A stretch of DNA of 64,000 bases, from NCBI RefSeq assembly GCF_000152885.1, contig NZ_CH672404.1:374291-438290 (forward strand). The letters are read 5' to 3'. The position numbers were made by a program, and so were the translations under genes. The notes under the pieces are model-generated. The model ran no database searches and was not told the DNA's origin. It saw only the letters and a program-made list of their open reading frames with translations. Below are positions 1 through 12,154 of this stretch, in pieces (position 1 is the stretch's first letter; each line of letters starts with the position of its first letter). Source of the DNA: Idiomarina baltica OS145. Its GTDB lineage: Bacteria > Pseudomonadota > Gammaproteobacteria > Enterobacterales > Alteromonadaceae.

Positions 1-582
1 GTCGGTTTCGGCATGTATTTGCTCAGGTAAAAGCTGCTGAGGTTGGTAAAACCATGTGAGTTGCCAATGATCACCTGCACTTGTTTTGTAATGTGCATTA
101 ATGAGCCGACCTTGTTTATCAAAGTGAAATTGCGTAAATCTCGGGTCGAGACGACCCAAGAGCCAATGGGGCAACTCATCTACCGGCAGCCGCATCCCAG
201 TGTATTGATAAAGCAGGTCTCGCGCTGAGCGGCTTTGTACCTGTTCGCCATCGACTTTTATCGTTGCAACCTGAGCGCTTATATTCAAATGGGCTAGTTC
301 CCCACGTAAGGGATGTGTAATCACAATATCTTGCTGTTGAGGCGACGAACGCCAACTGAGATAAGCACTGTCTTTACTGTTTGATTTGATTTCTGTCAAG
401 GCAAAGCGACCCGATAGCTGCCATCTATTTATTCGTTGCAAGCGTGTTTGGTGCGCTTGAACTTGCTGATTGGTAATATTAGTACCAACACTTTGTTGCG
501 GTGGTTCGGGTATGCTGCAGGCTGTTAAAACGAGGCTGCATAATAGCGTCAGCAATGTCCAACGAGAGATTTTTAACACCAC
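1..582 (-). CDS. lolB: Outer-membrane lipoprotein insertase LolB (3' end cut)
   Basis: LolB is the outer-membrane lipoprotein that accepts lipoproteins from LolA and inserts them into the outer membrane. The frame read on the minus strand from a GTG at 582 is open to the window edge, giving 194 residues of a protein usually near 200, so only the last few codons are missing. An N-terminal hydrophobic stretch ends in the lipobox LTAC (Cys about residue 22), followed by the LolB-typical RWQLSGRFAL and, later, LPVDELPHWLLGR. It has no ATG start; GTG at 582 or 579 are the candidates, with a weak GGCG upstream. It is divergent from hemA, the usual gammaproteobacterial arrangement (lolB-ispE-prs against hemA-prfA). 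The identification rests on motif and synteny and is firm; the exact start is uncertain. Confidence 0.88.
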   Translation of the reverse strand, partial: MVLKISRWTLLTLLCSLVLTACSIPEPPQQSVGTNITNQQVQAHQTRLQRINRWQLSGRFALTEIKSNSKDSAYLSWRSSPQQQDIVITHPLRGELAHLNISAQVATIKVDGEQVQSRSARDLLYQYTGMRLPVDELPHWLLGRLDPRFTQFHFDKQGRLINAHYKTSAGDHWQLTWFYQPQQLLPEQIHAETD

Positions 583-656
583 AGGGGAATTCGCCTTTAT
601 CAATTAAAGAGGATAGAACATATCGTTTTGCGTAGTTGACCAGAATTGTCTGTGAC

Positions 657-685
657 TTTCAATAATCCCTCCGATCACGTACAAT
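657..685 (+). promoter_or_regulatory. Candidate sigma-70 promoter of hemA
   Basis: The 149-bp lolB/hemA gap holds TTTCAA (657-662), a 17-bp spacer and TACAAT (680-685). This would start transcription about 40 bp before hemA. The -10 is good and the -35 matches consensus at only three of six bases, so this is a candidate only. No clear lolB promoter was picked out on the other strand. Confidence 0.35.
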
Positions 686-731
686 CCGCTCAGCGTTTTC
701 AACCCTCTGTTAGAGTAAACCGCGACTCCCG

Positions 732-2003
732 ATGACCATTTCAATTTTAGGCATAAACCATAGAACAGCACCTGTCGAGTTACGAGAGCGCGTAGCTTTT
801 GGTCCGGTGCAATTAGAACAGGCGTTGACTGAGCTTAAGCAGTTACCTGGAATTGAAGAAGCCATCATTGTATCGACCTGCAATCGTACTGAACTTTATT
901 GTCATGGTCATGCCGAACATCAGCCGATGCTGCATTGGTTGTCACAATTTCATGGCATCACGCCGAGTGAACTTGAGCAACATCACTATTATCATATTCA
1001 AGAAGATGCGGTTGCACATTTGATGAGTGTCGCTAGCGGTTTAGATTCATTGGTGCTTGGAGAGCCGCAGATACTAGGACAAGTGAAACAAGCATACCAG
1101 CAGGCGAAGCATTTTAATGTGGTGGGTGGTATTCTCGAGCGACTTTTTCAAAATACGTTCCGTGTTGCTAAAGCGGTTAGAAATGAAACCGAAGTTGGTC
1201 AAAATGCGGTGTCTGTCGCCTTTGCTGCTGTTAGTTTAGCTAAGCATATTTTCGGTGATTTAAAACATTCGAATGTACTTCTGGTGGGCGCTGGTGATAC
1301 GTCTGAACTGGTTGCTCAACATCTTGTGCAGCAAGGTGTTAGCTCTTTAAACGTTGCCAACCGCACTTTGCAGCGTGCCACCGAACTGGCTCAACGTGTA
1401 GGCGCCGAGGCACACAGTCTGAGTCAGTTAGGTGAGTTATTACCGAATGCAGATATCGTAGTTAGCTCGACCGCCAGTACTTTACCGATTATTGGTAAAG
1501 GGCGTGTTGAAAAAGCATTAAAGCAGCGTCGCCATAAACCCATTTTACTCATCGACTTGGCGGTACCTCGCGATATTGAGGAGCAAGTGAATGAATTGGA
1601 TGACGCGTACCTCTATACGGTTGATGATTTACAAAATATAATCAGCGAAAATATTAAGAACCGCGAGCAAGCCGCGCAGCAAGCTCGCAAAATTATTGCT
1701 CGGGAAGCCAACCAATTTTTAGATTGGTTACGCTCCCTAGATAGCGTTACGTTAATTAGGGACTATCGGCAACACACACAGAAAGTTGCGCAGCTCCAGC
1801 TAGAAAAGGCGTTGGCGATGTTGCAACAAGGCAAGCCAGCCGAGCAAGTCATGCAAGTTCTCAGTCACAAACTAACGCAACAACTCGCGCACCGACCCAC
1901 GCAGCTGTTAAAACAAGCGGGCGAGCAGGGTGACCAAACGACTTTGTCAGTGCTTCAGCGATTGTGGCTTGAGGATGATAATCAGAATAAGGAAACCAAT
2001 TAA
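732..2003 (+). CDS. hemA: Glutamyl-tRNA reductase
   Basis: HemA catalyses the NADPH-dependent reduction of glutamyl-tRNA(Glu) to glutamate-1-semialdehyde, the first committed step of C5-pathway tetrapyrrole synthesis. The 423-residue protein has the usual length. The catalytic cysteine lies in STCNRTELY (Cys50), the family signature [17 protein letters not shown] at about 103-119 and the nucleotide-binding loop GAGDT at about 186-190; the C-terminal part is the helical dimerisation domain. The ATG at 732 has no obvious Shine-Dalgarno sequence, but it gives the exact family N terminus. prfA follows after 2 bp, as in Escherichia coli, so hemA, prfA and prmC are very probably cotranscribed. Confidence 0.97.
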   Translation: MTISILGINHRTAPVELRERVAFGPVQLEQALTELKQLPGIEEAIIVSTCNRTELYCHGHAEHQPMLHWLSQFHGITPSELEQHHYYHIQEDAVAHLMSVASGLDSLVLGEPQILGQVKQAYQQAKHFNVVGGILERLFQNTFRVAKAVRNETEVGQNAVSVAFAAVSLAKHIFGDLKHSNVLLVGAGDTSELVAQHLVQQGVSSLNVANRTLQRATELAQRVGAEAHSLSQLGELLPNADIVVSSTASTLPIIGKGRVEKALKQRRHKPILLIDLAVPRDIEEQVNELDDAYLYTVDDLQNIISENIKNREQAAQQARKIIAREANQFLDWLRSLDSVTLIRDYRQHTQKVAQLQLEKALAMLQQGKPAEQVMQVLSHKLTQQLAHRPTQLLKQAGEQGDQTTLSVLQRLWLEDDNQNKETN

Positions 2004-2005
2004 GC

Positions 2006-3094
2006 ATGAATCCATCGATAGAGCGCAAGCTTGAGGGATTAATTGAGCGTTATGAGGAAGTGCAAGCACTACTGGGCGAACCTGATATTATTTCAGAACA
2101 GGATAAGTTTCGTTCATTATCAAAGGAATACGCTCAGTTAGAAGAAGTAGTCAGTGCGTTTAATTCTTATCGACAGGCGCAATCTGATCTAACCGCTGCA
2201 CACGAAATGGCTGATGACGATGATCCCGAAATGCGTGAAATGGCAAATGAAGAGATTGCCGATGCTAAACAGCGGGTGGAAAGCCTAGAAAACTCATTGC
2301 AAGTACTACTGCTGCCTAAAGATCCAAACGATGATCGCGCATGTTACCTAGAAATCCGTGCGGGCGCAGGGGGTGATGAAGCGGCGATTTTTGCCGGCGA
2401 TTTGTTCCGCATGTACAGCCGTTATGCTGAACAACACGGATGGCGCGTAAGTACTGTCAGTGCTAACGAAGGCGAACATGGCGGTTATAAGGAAGTGATT
2501 GCGCAGTTAAGTGGCGATGGTGTCTATGGTCGTATGAAATTTGAATCCGGTGGGCATCGTGTTCAACGCGTACCTGAAACGGAATCTCAAGGGCGGATTC
2601 ATACGTCGGCATGTACGGTGGCGGTGTTGCCCGAAATTCCAGAGGCAGAAGCCATTGAAATAAATCCAGCTGACTTGCGCGTTGACACCTTTCGAGCGTC
2701 GGGCGCAGGTGGACAACACGTTAACCGAACGGACTCTGCGATTCGTATTACTCACTTGCCGTCGGGGGTGGTCGTTGAGTGTCAGGAAGAGCGCTCACAG
2801 CACAAAAACCGTGCCAAGGCGATGTCGGTACTGCAATCACGATTACAGCGCATGGAAGATGAGAAGCGCGCGCAAGAAGAAGCCAGTACCCGACGCAGCT
2901 TGGTGGGAAGCGGTGATCGTTCAGAACGTATCCGTACCTACAATTACCCACAAAGCCGCGTCACAGATCATCGTATAAACCTCACTCTATATCGCTTAGA
3001 TGAGGTACTTGAGGGCGGGCTTGACCTATTGTTGGACCCGATTATCACTGAACATCAAGCTGACCAGCTCGCTGCATTGTCGCAAGATAATTAA
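2006..3094 (+). CDS. prfA: Peptide chain release factor 1
   Basis: RF1 recognises UAA and UAG stop codons and triggers hydrolysis of peptidyl-tRNA on the ribosome. The 362-residue protein carries the codon-recognition tripeptide of the RF1 type, here PET at about 190-192 within [17 protein letters not shown], and the catalytic GGQ at 235-237 in [10 protein letters not shown]. That glutamine is the methylation target of the product of the next gene, prmC, whose start overlaps the prfA stop. Full length, no irregularity. Confidence 0.98.
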   Translation: MNPSIERKLEGLIERYEEVQALLGEPDIISEQDKFRSLSKEYAQLEEVVSAFNSYRQAQSDLTAAHEMADDDDPEMREMANEEIADAKQRVESLENSLQVLLLPKDPNDDRACYLEIRAGAGGDEAAIFAGDLFRMYSRYAEQHGWRVSTVSANEGEHGGYKEVIAQLSGDGVYGRMKFESGGHRVQRVPETESQGRIHTSACTVAVLPEIPEAEAIEINPADLRVDTFRASGAGGQHVNRTDSAIRITHLPSGVVVECQEERSQHKNRAKAMSVLQSRLQRMEDEKRAQEEASTRRSLVGSGDRSERIRTYNYPQSRVTDHRINLTLYRLDEVLEGGLDLLLDPIITEHQADQLAALSQDN

Positions 3095-3942
3095 TGAACT
3101 TAAGTATCGAAGACGCGCTCAAGTGGGCGCGTCAACAGCTTGCAACGGATTCAGACTCAGCCGATGCTCAGGTTGACAGCCGCGTATTGTTATCTTACCT
3201 CCTCGATAAGCCATTGAGCTATTTCATGACGTGGCCGGAACGTCGTTTAACGGATGCACAATTTCAACAATTGCAAAACTGGGTTGCGCGACGTTGCCGA
3301 GGTGAACCCGTTGCTTATATTGTTGGTGAGCGAGAATTTTGGTCACTCTCTCTTGCGGTAGACAAAAGCACACTGATCCCCCGACCGGATACCGAATGCC
3401 TTGTAGAAACAGCACTGTCACTATCCTTACCGGCAGATGCACGGGTTTTAGATTTAGGTACTGGAACGGGCGCGATCGCACTGGCGCTGAAAAGCGAGCG
3501 TCCAGATTGGCAGGTGACCGCAGTCGATTGGTCAGCATCGGCAGTGTCGCTTGCTCAACGTAATGCGCGACGTCTTGGGCTTGCTGTTGAAGTTTTGCAC
3601 AGTCATTGGTTCGACAGTTTGGCAGATCGAAGCGTTTACGATCTAATCGTTAGTAATCCTCCCTACATTGCTGAGGATGATGCGCACTTAGCTCAAGGTG
3701 ATGTGCGTTTTGAGCCCCGTTCGGCACTTGTCGCGGAACGCGCTGGGATCGCTGATCTTCATCACATCGCAGAACAAGGTCACGCGTACCTGAAACCGAA
3801 CGGTTGGTTGCTAATGGAACATGGTTGGCAGCAAGCGCAAGCGGTTATAACTTTATTACGTGAATTCGGTTATAAAAACGTTAACATATGGCGAGATTAT
3901 GGTAATGTCGAACGAATCACTGGCGGACAGAAAGTGAAATAA
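3094..3942 (+). CDS. prmC: Release factor glutamine methyltransferase PrmC (HemK)
   Basis: PrmC N5-methylates the GGQ glutamine of release factors, using S-adenosylmethionine. The 282-residue protein has the N-terminal helical domain, then RPDTE at about 97-101, the SAM-binding LGTGTG at 121-126 and the catalytic NPPY at 188-191. It starts within the stop codon of prfA (one-base overlap), consistent with coupled translation of enzyme and substrate. A paralogue acting on ribosomal protein uL3 (prmB) lies at 30370. Confidence 0.96.
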   Translation: MNLSIEDALKWARQQLATDSDSADAQVDSRVLLSYLLDKPLSYFMTWPERRLTDAQFQQLQNWVARRCRGEPVAYIVGEREFWSLSLAVDKSTLIPRPDTECLVETALSLSLPADARVLDLGTGTGAIALALKSERPDWQVTAVDWSASAVSLAQRNARRLGLAVEVLHSHWFDSLADRSVYDLIVSNPPYIAEDDAHLAQGDVRFEPRSALVAERAGIADLHHIAEQGHAYLKPNGWLLMEHGWQQAQAVITLLREFGYKNVNIWRDYGNVERITGGQKVK

Positions 3943-3955
3943 GAGAGAGACCATT

Positions 3956-5425
3956 ATGAGCAATCAGTTCATGTTTGCTGATGAGCCGCAACACTCGCAA
4001 CCTGCACTCCTAAAAGACACATGGAAGGTGCTTATTGTTGATGATGAACCCGAGGTTCATGCGGTGACAAAATTGGCATTAAGCGATTTTGAGTTCCTCG
4101 GTCGAGGTCTTGATTTTTTCAGTGCTTTTTCGGGTGAAGAAGCGCGTCAATTGGTGGATCAACATCCTGATGCTGCCATTCTATTACTCGACGTGGTGAT
4201 GGAATCTGACGATGCGGGCTTGAAAGTCGCTCGTTATATTCGTGAAGAAGCGGATAACCACTACACTCGGATTATTCTTCGCACAGGTCAGCCAGGGCAA
4301 GCGCCCGAGCGTACAGTGATTGTCAATTATGATATCAACGACTACAAATCTAAAACTGAGCTTACTGCGCAGAAACTGTTTACTGCGGTGATGTCGTCGT
4401 TACGTTCGTACCGCGATATCATGTCGGTCGATCAAAGCCGTCAGGGCCTCGAGAAAATCATTGAAGCATCGGCCAACTTATATACATTGCAACCTATGCA
4501 ACAGTTTGTTGACGGTATTGTCCAGCAGCTCAGTTGGGTGATCGGCGGAGCCAGGCAAACGTTGTATGCAACGGCGACCGACGATGGCCGTGCTTACCGT
4601 GTTGTTGCCGCCAATGGCGAGGATAGCGACGTTGCGATGGGGCAAACTTTGCGTGCTGTATTACCGGGCAAGGCGCTCTCCGAGCTCGATAACGTCATCC
4701 GTGATAATAGCCATTATTATGGAGATGATTTTGTACTGATGTATTGTCGGAGCCATTGTCGTCCTCAAGGCTCTGTGTTGTTTATCGGTGGTATGTCGCG
4801 TGCGCTCACCGATGATGATCATCATGTCTTAAAGCTATTTGCTGAAAACGTGCAGAAAGCGCAAGACAATGTCGTGTGTATCGAAGATACAGACGTTCTT
4901 ATGGCGGGCATTGCTGACCAACTAGTGCGCCTGCAAGCAGTGCACTTTGATAGCAGCACCGTTGGCGGGTCTGAGGCTATTGCTTATCGCATCGGCACTA
5001 CGTTATTCGATGAGACCACCGCCATCAATATAAGTTGTGCGTTGACGCTATATACACGCGCTAAACCTTTGTTGTCGTGTATTGAGCCTAACGCAGCCGC
5101 TCACGAAACCAGTTGCCAACAACGAATTGCGACGTCACTGCGAGGACTGAAAAATGGTCAAGAACAAGCAACACAATTTGCTTTTACGGCGTTAATGGAT
5201 CGATTGGAGCGTTGGGATGGATTAGGTTTACCGGATGGCAAAAAGGGAAGCTCGATTGCTCAACCGACTCAAGTCATCTTGGTATCGGAACAAATCGCCG
5301 ATTGGCGCGCGCAGGGATTGGCAGAAAGTGATATGATTACGCGTTTGCAAGACGAACGCGGGCGTTATTACTCTCCCGACTTTTTAGATAACGTCATTAA
5401 ACACCTAAGCGGTGTCCTGGCGTAG
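3956..5425 (+). CDS. Response regulator, DUF3369 and degenerate HD-GYP
   Basis: This 489-residue protein begins with a CheY-like receiver: acidic pair D29-D30, phospho-acceptor D79 in LLLDVV, T110 and K131. A DUF3369 central region follows (roughly 160-320), then a C-terminal domain that keeps one HD-GYP trace, ERWDGLGLPDGKKG (about 418-431). The canonical HD pair with its following GK and the GYP triad are absent, so c-di-GMP phosphodiesterase activity is doubtful; a non-catalytic signalling role is my inference. The gene sits 13 bp after prmC with AGAGAGA before its ATG, inserted into the widespread prmC-sirB2 order. No partner histidine kinase is in the window. Family assignment is good; output and stimulus are unknown. 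Confidence 0.8.
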   Translation: MSNQFMFADEPQHSQPALLKDTWKVLIVDDEPEVHAVTKLALSDFEFLGRGLDFFSAFSGEEARQLVDQHPDAAILLLDVVMESDDAGLKVARYIREEADNHYTRIILRTGQPGQAPERTVIVNYDINDYKSKTELTAQKLFTAVMSSLRSYRDIMSVDQSRQGLEKIIEASANLYTLQPMQQFVDGIVQQLSWVIGGARQTLYATATDDGRAYRVVAANGEDSDVAMGQTLRAVLPGKALSELDNVIRDNSHYYGDDFVLMYCRSHCRPQGSVLFIGGMSRALTDDDHHVLKLFAENVQKAQDNVVCIEDTDVLMAGIADQLVRLQAVHFDSSTVGGSEAIAYRIGTTLFDETTAINISCALTLYTRAKPLLSCIEPNAAAHETSCQQRIATSLRGLKNGQEQATQFAFTALMDRLERWDGLGLPDGKKGSSIAQPTQVILVSEQIADWRAQGLAESDMITRLQDERGRYYSPDFLDNVIKHLSGVLA

Positions 5426-5477
5426 TCATGATTAGCGCGTCTACTGTGCATTTTTTTGACGGCAAGGAGAATTAATT

Positions 5478-5852
5478 TTGTATATCGCATTTAAACATTT
5501 GCACGTGCTATTTGTCGTGATTTCCGTGGCTTTATTTATGCTGCGTTTTTTCTGGGTGTTGAAGTCCCCTCAACAGTTACAGAAGAAGTGGGTGAAAATT
5601 GTGCCGCATGTGAACGATACTTTTCTTCTGTTAAGTGCCATCGCGATGATTATTATCGTTGGTGGGGCGCCTATTGGCGCAGCATGGCTGTCTAATAAAA
5701 TTATTGGCCTTGTCGGCTACATTATTTTTGGTCTAATTGCTTTTAAGGCGTCGAGTGCTGCTTGGCGTTGGGTTGGATTTTTAGGTGCTGTGGCTTGGTT
5801 ATTGTTTCTTTTCCATGTCGCTTATTCAAAAATGCCCGTACTGTTTGCGTAA
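5478..5852 (+). CDS. sirB2: SirB2 family membrane protein
   Basis: A small integral membrane protein (124 residues) of the SirB2/YchQ family, first noted for affecting invasion-gene expression in Salmonella but of unknown biochemical role. Four hydrophobic segments can be seen at roughly 8-25, 43-65, 72-92 and 97-118. The start is TTG, supported by AAGGAGA seven bases upstream at 5464-5470; no ATG would give the full family N terminus YIAFKHLHVLFV. Its place between prmC and sirB1 matches the conserved neighbourhood, apart from the response regulator inserted upstream. Confidence 0.88.
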   Translation: MYIAFKHLHVLFVVISVALFMLRFFWVLKSPQQLQKKWVKIVPHVNDTFLLLSAIAMIIIVGGAPIGAAWLSNKIIGLVGYIIFGLIAFKASSAAWRWVGFLGAVAWLLFLFHVAYSKMPVLFA

Positions 5853-5896
5853 AATACGCAAAACGCATTCACACACTCAATTTTACTTAGGTGACC

Positions 5897-6700
5897 ATGT
5901 CGTATTCTTTTCTTGAGTCCAGTGAACAAGAATGGCTACCAACAATTGATATTATTTGGGAAATCAGTCGTCAACTTGGCTATCGAAAGGTAGCCGATAT
6001 TGATGAATTTTGGCAACAAGTGGACAACTTTGGAGGTTTCGAGGAAGACGCCTCCGCGGCAGATAAAATGGCTCAGTTGGGACGTCATTTTTATCGCCAA
6101 TTGGGTTACAGCGATGCGCCTGAATCATGGGTTAAATCCCATCGAATTTTAATCCATGATGTGTGTATGCAACGCACGGGTGTGCCCTTGGTGTTAGCAA
6201 TGTTATTACACGCAGCGGCGCACCGTCATGGCTTGCATGTTCAACTGATTGACTTTCCCGGTTATCCGCTACTTAAATATGAAGCGCACAACCAAGCGTA
6301 CTTTTTTGATCCTCATACGGGCGAGTCAGTGCGCTACGAAGATATTGTTCATCGGTTCGATCACCTGATGGACGGAGATGCTGAATTCTGTTGGGAGTGG
6401 GCAGAAGCAACACCGCAGTCAGCGCTTATCGAAGCGTATCTGACTGAATTAAAACAATGCTTCATGGCTGAGGCTCGCTTCGAGAAAGCGTTGCGTTGTA
6501 TTGAGATGTTGCTCGTTTTACGGCCCAACGATCCCTATGAGATTCGAGATCGTGGTTATTTGTACGAAGAATTAGGTTGTCAGCATATTGCAGCAGACGA
6601 CTATCAATTTTTCGTTGAGCAATGTCCTGATGACCCCAGCGCTCAGTTGTTAAAGTTACAATTGGAAAATTATGCTGGACCGTCGCATATTGTTCATTGA
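5897..6700 (+). CDS. sirB1: SirB1 family protein, transglutaminase-like with TPR
   Basis: SirB1/YchA family protein (267 residues from this ATG; a GTG six bases earlier at 5891 is also in frame, but TTAGG spaced before the ATG favours 5897). The N-terminal two thirds is the transglutaminase-like SirB1 domain, with QRTGVPLVLAMLL and the histidine-rich DFPGYPLLKYE region; the C-terminal part carries tetratricopeptide-like helices (about 185-250). Its molecular function is not established. It completes the conserved prmC-sirB2-sirB1-kdsA context. Confidence 0.88.
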   Translation: MSYSFLESSEQEWLPTIDIIWEISRQLGYRKVADIDEFWQQVDNFGGFEEDASAADKMAQLGRHFYRQLGYSDAPESWVKSHRILIHDVCMQRTGVPLVLAMLLHAAAHRHGLHVQLIDFPGYPLLKYEAHNQAYFFDPHTGESVRYEDIVHRFDHLMDGDAEFCWEWAEATPQSALIEAYLTELKQCFMAEARFEKALRCIEMLLVLRPNDPYEIRDRGYLYEELGCQHIAADDYQFFVEQCPDDPSAQLLKLQLENYAGPSHIVH

Positions 6701-6744
6701 TAAAAACAGTTTAATAAGAATGATTAAAATTAAGGAGTATCCAG

Positions 6745-8867
<2,123 letters not shown>

Positions 8868-8876
8868 ACCGTTGCC

Positions 8877-10367
8877 ATGTTAAAGCCGTCACATATGCAG
8901 GCGCCAACTAAACTTACTGGCGTTGATGCGGCAAAAATTTTGTCGCGAGCAGTCGGCGGCTTGTTAGCATTGTTATCCATCGCAATGCTATTACCGTTTG
9001 CGGTAGCCGTCGCAAACAGCGAAAAAGAACAATGGACCTACCTCACGTTAGCTGTTATCGGTGTGGTAGTCGGTACCGCGTTGTTTCTACAAAAATCGGG
9101 TGATGCCAAATTACGAGCTAGACAAGTGTTTTTGCTGACATCACTCTGTTGGTTATCTGCAAGCCTATTCTCGGCACTGCCATTTATTTTCGCGCAACCC
9201 TACTTGAGCTTCGCAGATGCTTGGTTCGAATCAATGTCCGCCATCACCACGACAGGGGCTACGGTGATTGTTGGGCTTGATAACCTCCCTCGCGCGGTGC
9301 TGCTTTGGCGTGGCATGCTGCAATGGTTAGGCGGCATCGGTATCATTGTTATGGCGATGGCGATATTACCGTTTTTGCAAGTCGGTGGTATGCGACTTTT
9401 CCAAGCTGAATCCTCAGATATCTCCGGTAAATTTATGCCTCGTTCGAGCAATATGGTATTTGCGATTGGGCGAGTCTATATTCTTTTAACGCTTCTGGTG
9501 ATGTTGCTGTATTGGTTTGGCGGGATGCACACCTTTGACGCGATTGTGCACGGCATGACTACAATTGCGACGGCTGGCTTCTCCAATTATGATGCCTCGT
9601 TCGGACATTTTGCCGATAGCCCGTTTTTGATGATAACGGGAACACTCTTTATGGTCGCCGGTGCTTTGCCCTTTGTTTTATATATTCGTGCGCTGAAGGG
9701 GGATGTTGGTCCGCTGTATCAAGATTCCCAAGTACGTGCTTTTCTGATTTTTCTTGCCGTCGCAATTACCTTTATCACACTGGTGCACGGTACGCGTGGT
9801 CGAGATGTCTTTGATGCATTAATTCATACAGCCTTTAACGTGGTATCGGTCGTAACGACGACCGGCTACGCAAGCGAAGATTACGGACAGTGGGGAAACT
9901 GGGCATTAATGGTGTTTTTCTACTTGATGTTTGTCGGTGGTTGCACGGGCTCTACCGCTGGCGGTATGAAGATCTTTCGTTTTCAGCTCTCACAACTGCT
10001 ACTCAAAAAGCAGTTTAGTCAGCTAATACACCCGAACTTAGTTAGGGTTCAAAGTTACCAAGATCGCCGTGTCAATGATGCCTTACTGGGTTCTATGGTC
10101 GCCTTTTGTTTTATGTATTTTCTCCTCGTTGCATTTATCGCGCTAGGACTATCTTTGTTTGATCTTGATTTCCTAACGGCGATCTCGGGTGCCGCTTCTG
10201 CCGTAAGTAACGTAGGTCCCGGTTTGGGTGAAGTAATCGGTCCCTCGGGTAGCTTCGCGAGTTTAGAGAGTGGTGCTAAATTATTACTGGTGTTTGCCAT
10301 GTTAGCCGGGCGTCTAGAAATAATGACCGTGCTGATATTGTTTCATCGCCACTACTGGCGACACTGA
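8877..10367 (+). CDS. TrkH family potassium uptake protein
   Basis: Membrane-spanning translocation subunit of a Trk-type K+ uptake system (496 residues). The four pore loops can each be seen with their selectivity-filter glycine: TTTGATVI, TIATAGFSNYD, VVTTTGYASED and VSNVGPGLG. Between them lie the paired transmembrane helices of the TrkH/KtrB fold. It would work with the peripheral TrkA protein, which is not in this window. It starts 9 bp after kdsA and may share its transcript. TrkH versus the paralogue TrkI cannot be separated from sequence alone. Confidence 0.93.
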   Translation: MLKPSHMQAPTKLTGVDAAKILSRAVGGLLALLSIAMLLPFAVAVANSEKEQWTYLTLAVIGVVVGTALFLQKSGDAKLRARQVFLLTSLCWLSASLFSALPFIFAQPYLSFADAWFESMSAITTTGATVIVGLDNLPRAVLLWRGMLQWLGGIGIIVMAMAILPFLQVGGMRLFQAESSDISGKFMPRSSNMVFAIGRVYILLTLLVMLLYWFGGMHTFDAIVHGMTTIATAGFSNYDASFGHFADSPFLMITGTLFMVAGALPFVLYIRALKGDVGPLYQDSQVRAFLIFLAVAITFITLVHGTRGRDVFDALIHTAFNVVSVVTTTGYASEDYGQWGNWALMVFFYLMFVGGCTGSTAGGMKIFRFQLSQLLLKKQFSQLIHPNLVRVQSYQDRRVNDALLGSMVAFCFMYFLLVAFIALGLSLFDLDFLTAISGAASAVSNVGPGLGEVIGPSGSFASLESGAKLLLVFAMLAGRLEIMTVLILFHRHYWRH

Positions 10368-10397
10368 TACCTTTTTATCAAAACGTAGGACTAACTT

Positions 10398-11171
10398 ATG
10401 GATCCTTGGTTGCTTGCCTTTTTTGTAAGCGGTGCTAGTGGCTTGATGACAGCACTAGGTTCCAGTGTTGTTCTTATTGGCTGGCAACCGAGTCAGCGTC
10501 ATACCAATATTCTGCTTGGGTTTGCTGCTGGCGTGATGTTGGCTGCAGCGTTTTTCTCTTTGATTGTGCCGGCGCTAGAGATTGCCAGTAATCTCTATGG
10601 CGATGGGATCATTCCTCCGTTAATGGCGGTTACGGGTATCCTTGCTGGCGCTTTACTCATTGCGCTTATTGATAAGACCGTACCCCATGAGCATTTTATC
10701 AAAGGCACTGAAGGCCCCGTCAACTCACGTCTAAGTCGCTTGTGGCTATTCATTATCGCGATCACGATTCACAACATCCCAGAAGGCTTAGCGGTCGGTA
10801 TAACGGCTGCTGGCGAGGACTGGGACGCAACAATAGCGATTGCCTCCGGTATTGGTTTACAAAATGTGCCAGAAGGGTTGGCCGTTTCTTTGGCCTTGTT
10901 AGCCCTTAACTATTCGCGCTTTAAGGCGTTTTTAATTGGTGCTTTGACAGGGTTAGTTGAGCCAATAGGTGGTTTGTTAGGTGGGATTTTTGTTGGCTTA
11001 ACGGAGTGGCTGTTGCCTTGGGGGTTATTGCTTTCAGCCGGAGCGATGATTTACGTCATTAGCCATGAAATTATTCCTGAAACTCACCGCGAGGGTGAGC
11101 ATTCTAAAGCCAGTGGCGGGTTGATGGTTGGATTGGTCATAATGCTGTTTCTAGACGTATGGTTAGGTTGA
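10398..11171 (+). CDS. ZIP family divalent metal transporter
   Basis: A 257-residue inner-membrane permease of the ZIP family, which imports zinc and other divalent metals. About eight hydrophobic segments are present. The two signature helices carry the metal-binding motifs HNIPEGLAVG (about 127-136) and QNVPEGLAV (about 154-162), the second with Gln in place of His as in several bacterial ZIPs. It resembles ZupT-like proteins but the cargo cannot be read from sequence. It lies 30 bp after the TrkH gene. Confidence 0.9.
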   Translation: MDPWLLAFFVSGASGLMTALGSSVVLIGWQPSQRHTNILLGFAAGVMLAAAFFSLIVPALEIASNLYGDGIIPPLMAVTGILAGALLIALIDKTVPHEHFIKGTEGPVNSRLSRLWLFIIAITIHNIPEGLAVGITAAGEDWDATIAIASGIGLQNVPEGLAVSLALLALNYSRFKAFLIGALTGLVEPIGGLLGGIFVGLTEWLLPWGLLLSAGAMIYVISHEIIPETHREGEHSKASGGLMVGLVIMLFLDVWLG

Positions 11172-11197
11172 GTTCATTCTATAGAGGATAAAAAACC

Positions 11198-12142
11198 ATG
11201 TTTAAACGTTCAGTTTTAACCTTAACGTTGGCTAGCACTTTGAGTTTCAGTGCGATTGCAAGCGCTCCTCAGCAAAAGACTTCGGCGCCGGGCTATTACC
11301 GTATGATGTTAGGTGATGTCGAGGTAACGGCTATATCTGATGGTACGACAGAGTTACCGGTGCATCAGCTGTTACAAATGGATGCGGACAAGGTGCGTGA
11401 AAAACTCGCCGAATTTTATCGTCAGTCACCGTTGGAAACCTCGGTCAATGCTTACCTTATTAATGACGGTGAGTCTCTCATTTTGATAGATACCGGTGCG
11501 GGCTCAATGTTCGGCGCATCTTTAGGTAATCTCGTCCGTAACATCGAGGCAGCAGGCTACAGTACCGATCAAATCGATGAGGTGTATATTACTCACATGC
11601 ACTCAGACCATATCGGCGGGCTGATCGATGATGGAGAACGCGTGTTTAAAAATGCGACCGTTCGCGCGGATAAACACGACGCGGACTACTGGCTATCAAA
11701 GCAACAAATGCAACAAGTGCCTGAAGCACAACAGGGTGGTTTTAAAGCTGCGATGAAAGCCTTGGATGCTTACGCAGAAGCGGGTCAGTTTAAACCTTTT
11801 GTTGCGGGCGAAACGCTCGCCGGGAATATTAAAAGTGTGGAAGCCTACGGCCATACTCCTGGACATACGATGTATCGGTTGGATGCAGGTGACCAAACCT
11901 TAGTCTTTTGGGGCGATATTATGCACGTCGCGGAAGTGCAGTTTGATCAACCGCAAGTGACGATTGCGTTTGATAGTAATCAAGATGAGGCGCGAGAGCG
12001 ACGCATCAAAGCCTATGCTGAGGCAGAGAAAGAGGGTTATTATGTCGCGGGCGCGCATTTACCATTTCCTGGTGTGGGCCAAGTAAAAAGCGATGGCGAT
12101 GCCTATGACTGGGTACCTGTAAATTACTCGCCGATGTGGTAA
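11198..12142 (+). CDS. Exported metallo-beta-lactamase-fold hydrolase
   Basis: A 314-residue protein with a Sec-type signal peptide (KR start, hydrophobic core, cleavage probably after AIASA near residue 23) and an MBL-fold hydrolase domain. The zinc ligands are visible in ITHMHSDHIGG (HxHxDH), then GHTPGHT and WGDIMH. The family contains lactonases, thiolesterases and related hydrolases, and its substrate cannot be told. Its periplasmic location follows from the signal peptide. AGAGGA precedes the ATG. An inverted repeat sits just after the stop (12155-12180). Confidence 0.86.
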   Translation: MFKRSVLTLTLASTLSFSAIASAPQQKTSAPGYYRMMLGDVEVTAISDGTTELPVHQLLQMDADKVREKLAEFYRQSPLETSVNAYLINDGESLILIDTGAGSMFGASLGNLVRNIEAAGYSTDQIDEVYITHMHSDHIGGLIDDGERVFKNATVRADKHDADYWLSKQQMQQVPEAQQGGFKAAMKALDAYAEAGQFKPFVAGETLAGNIKSVEAYGHTPGHTMYRLDAGDQTLVFWGDIMHVAEVQFDQPQVTIAFDSNQDEARERRIKAYAEAEKEGYYVAGAHLPFPGVGQVKSDGDAYDWVPVNYSPMW

Positions 12143-12154
12143 CTTGCCATAATA

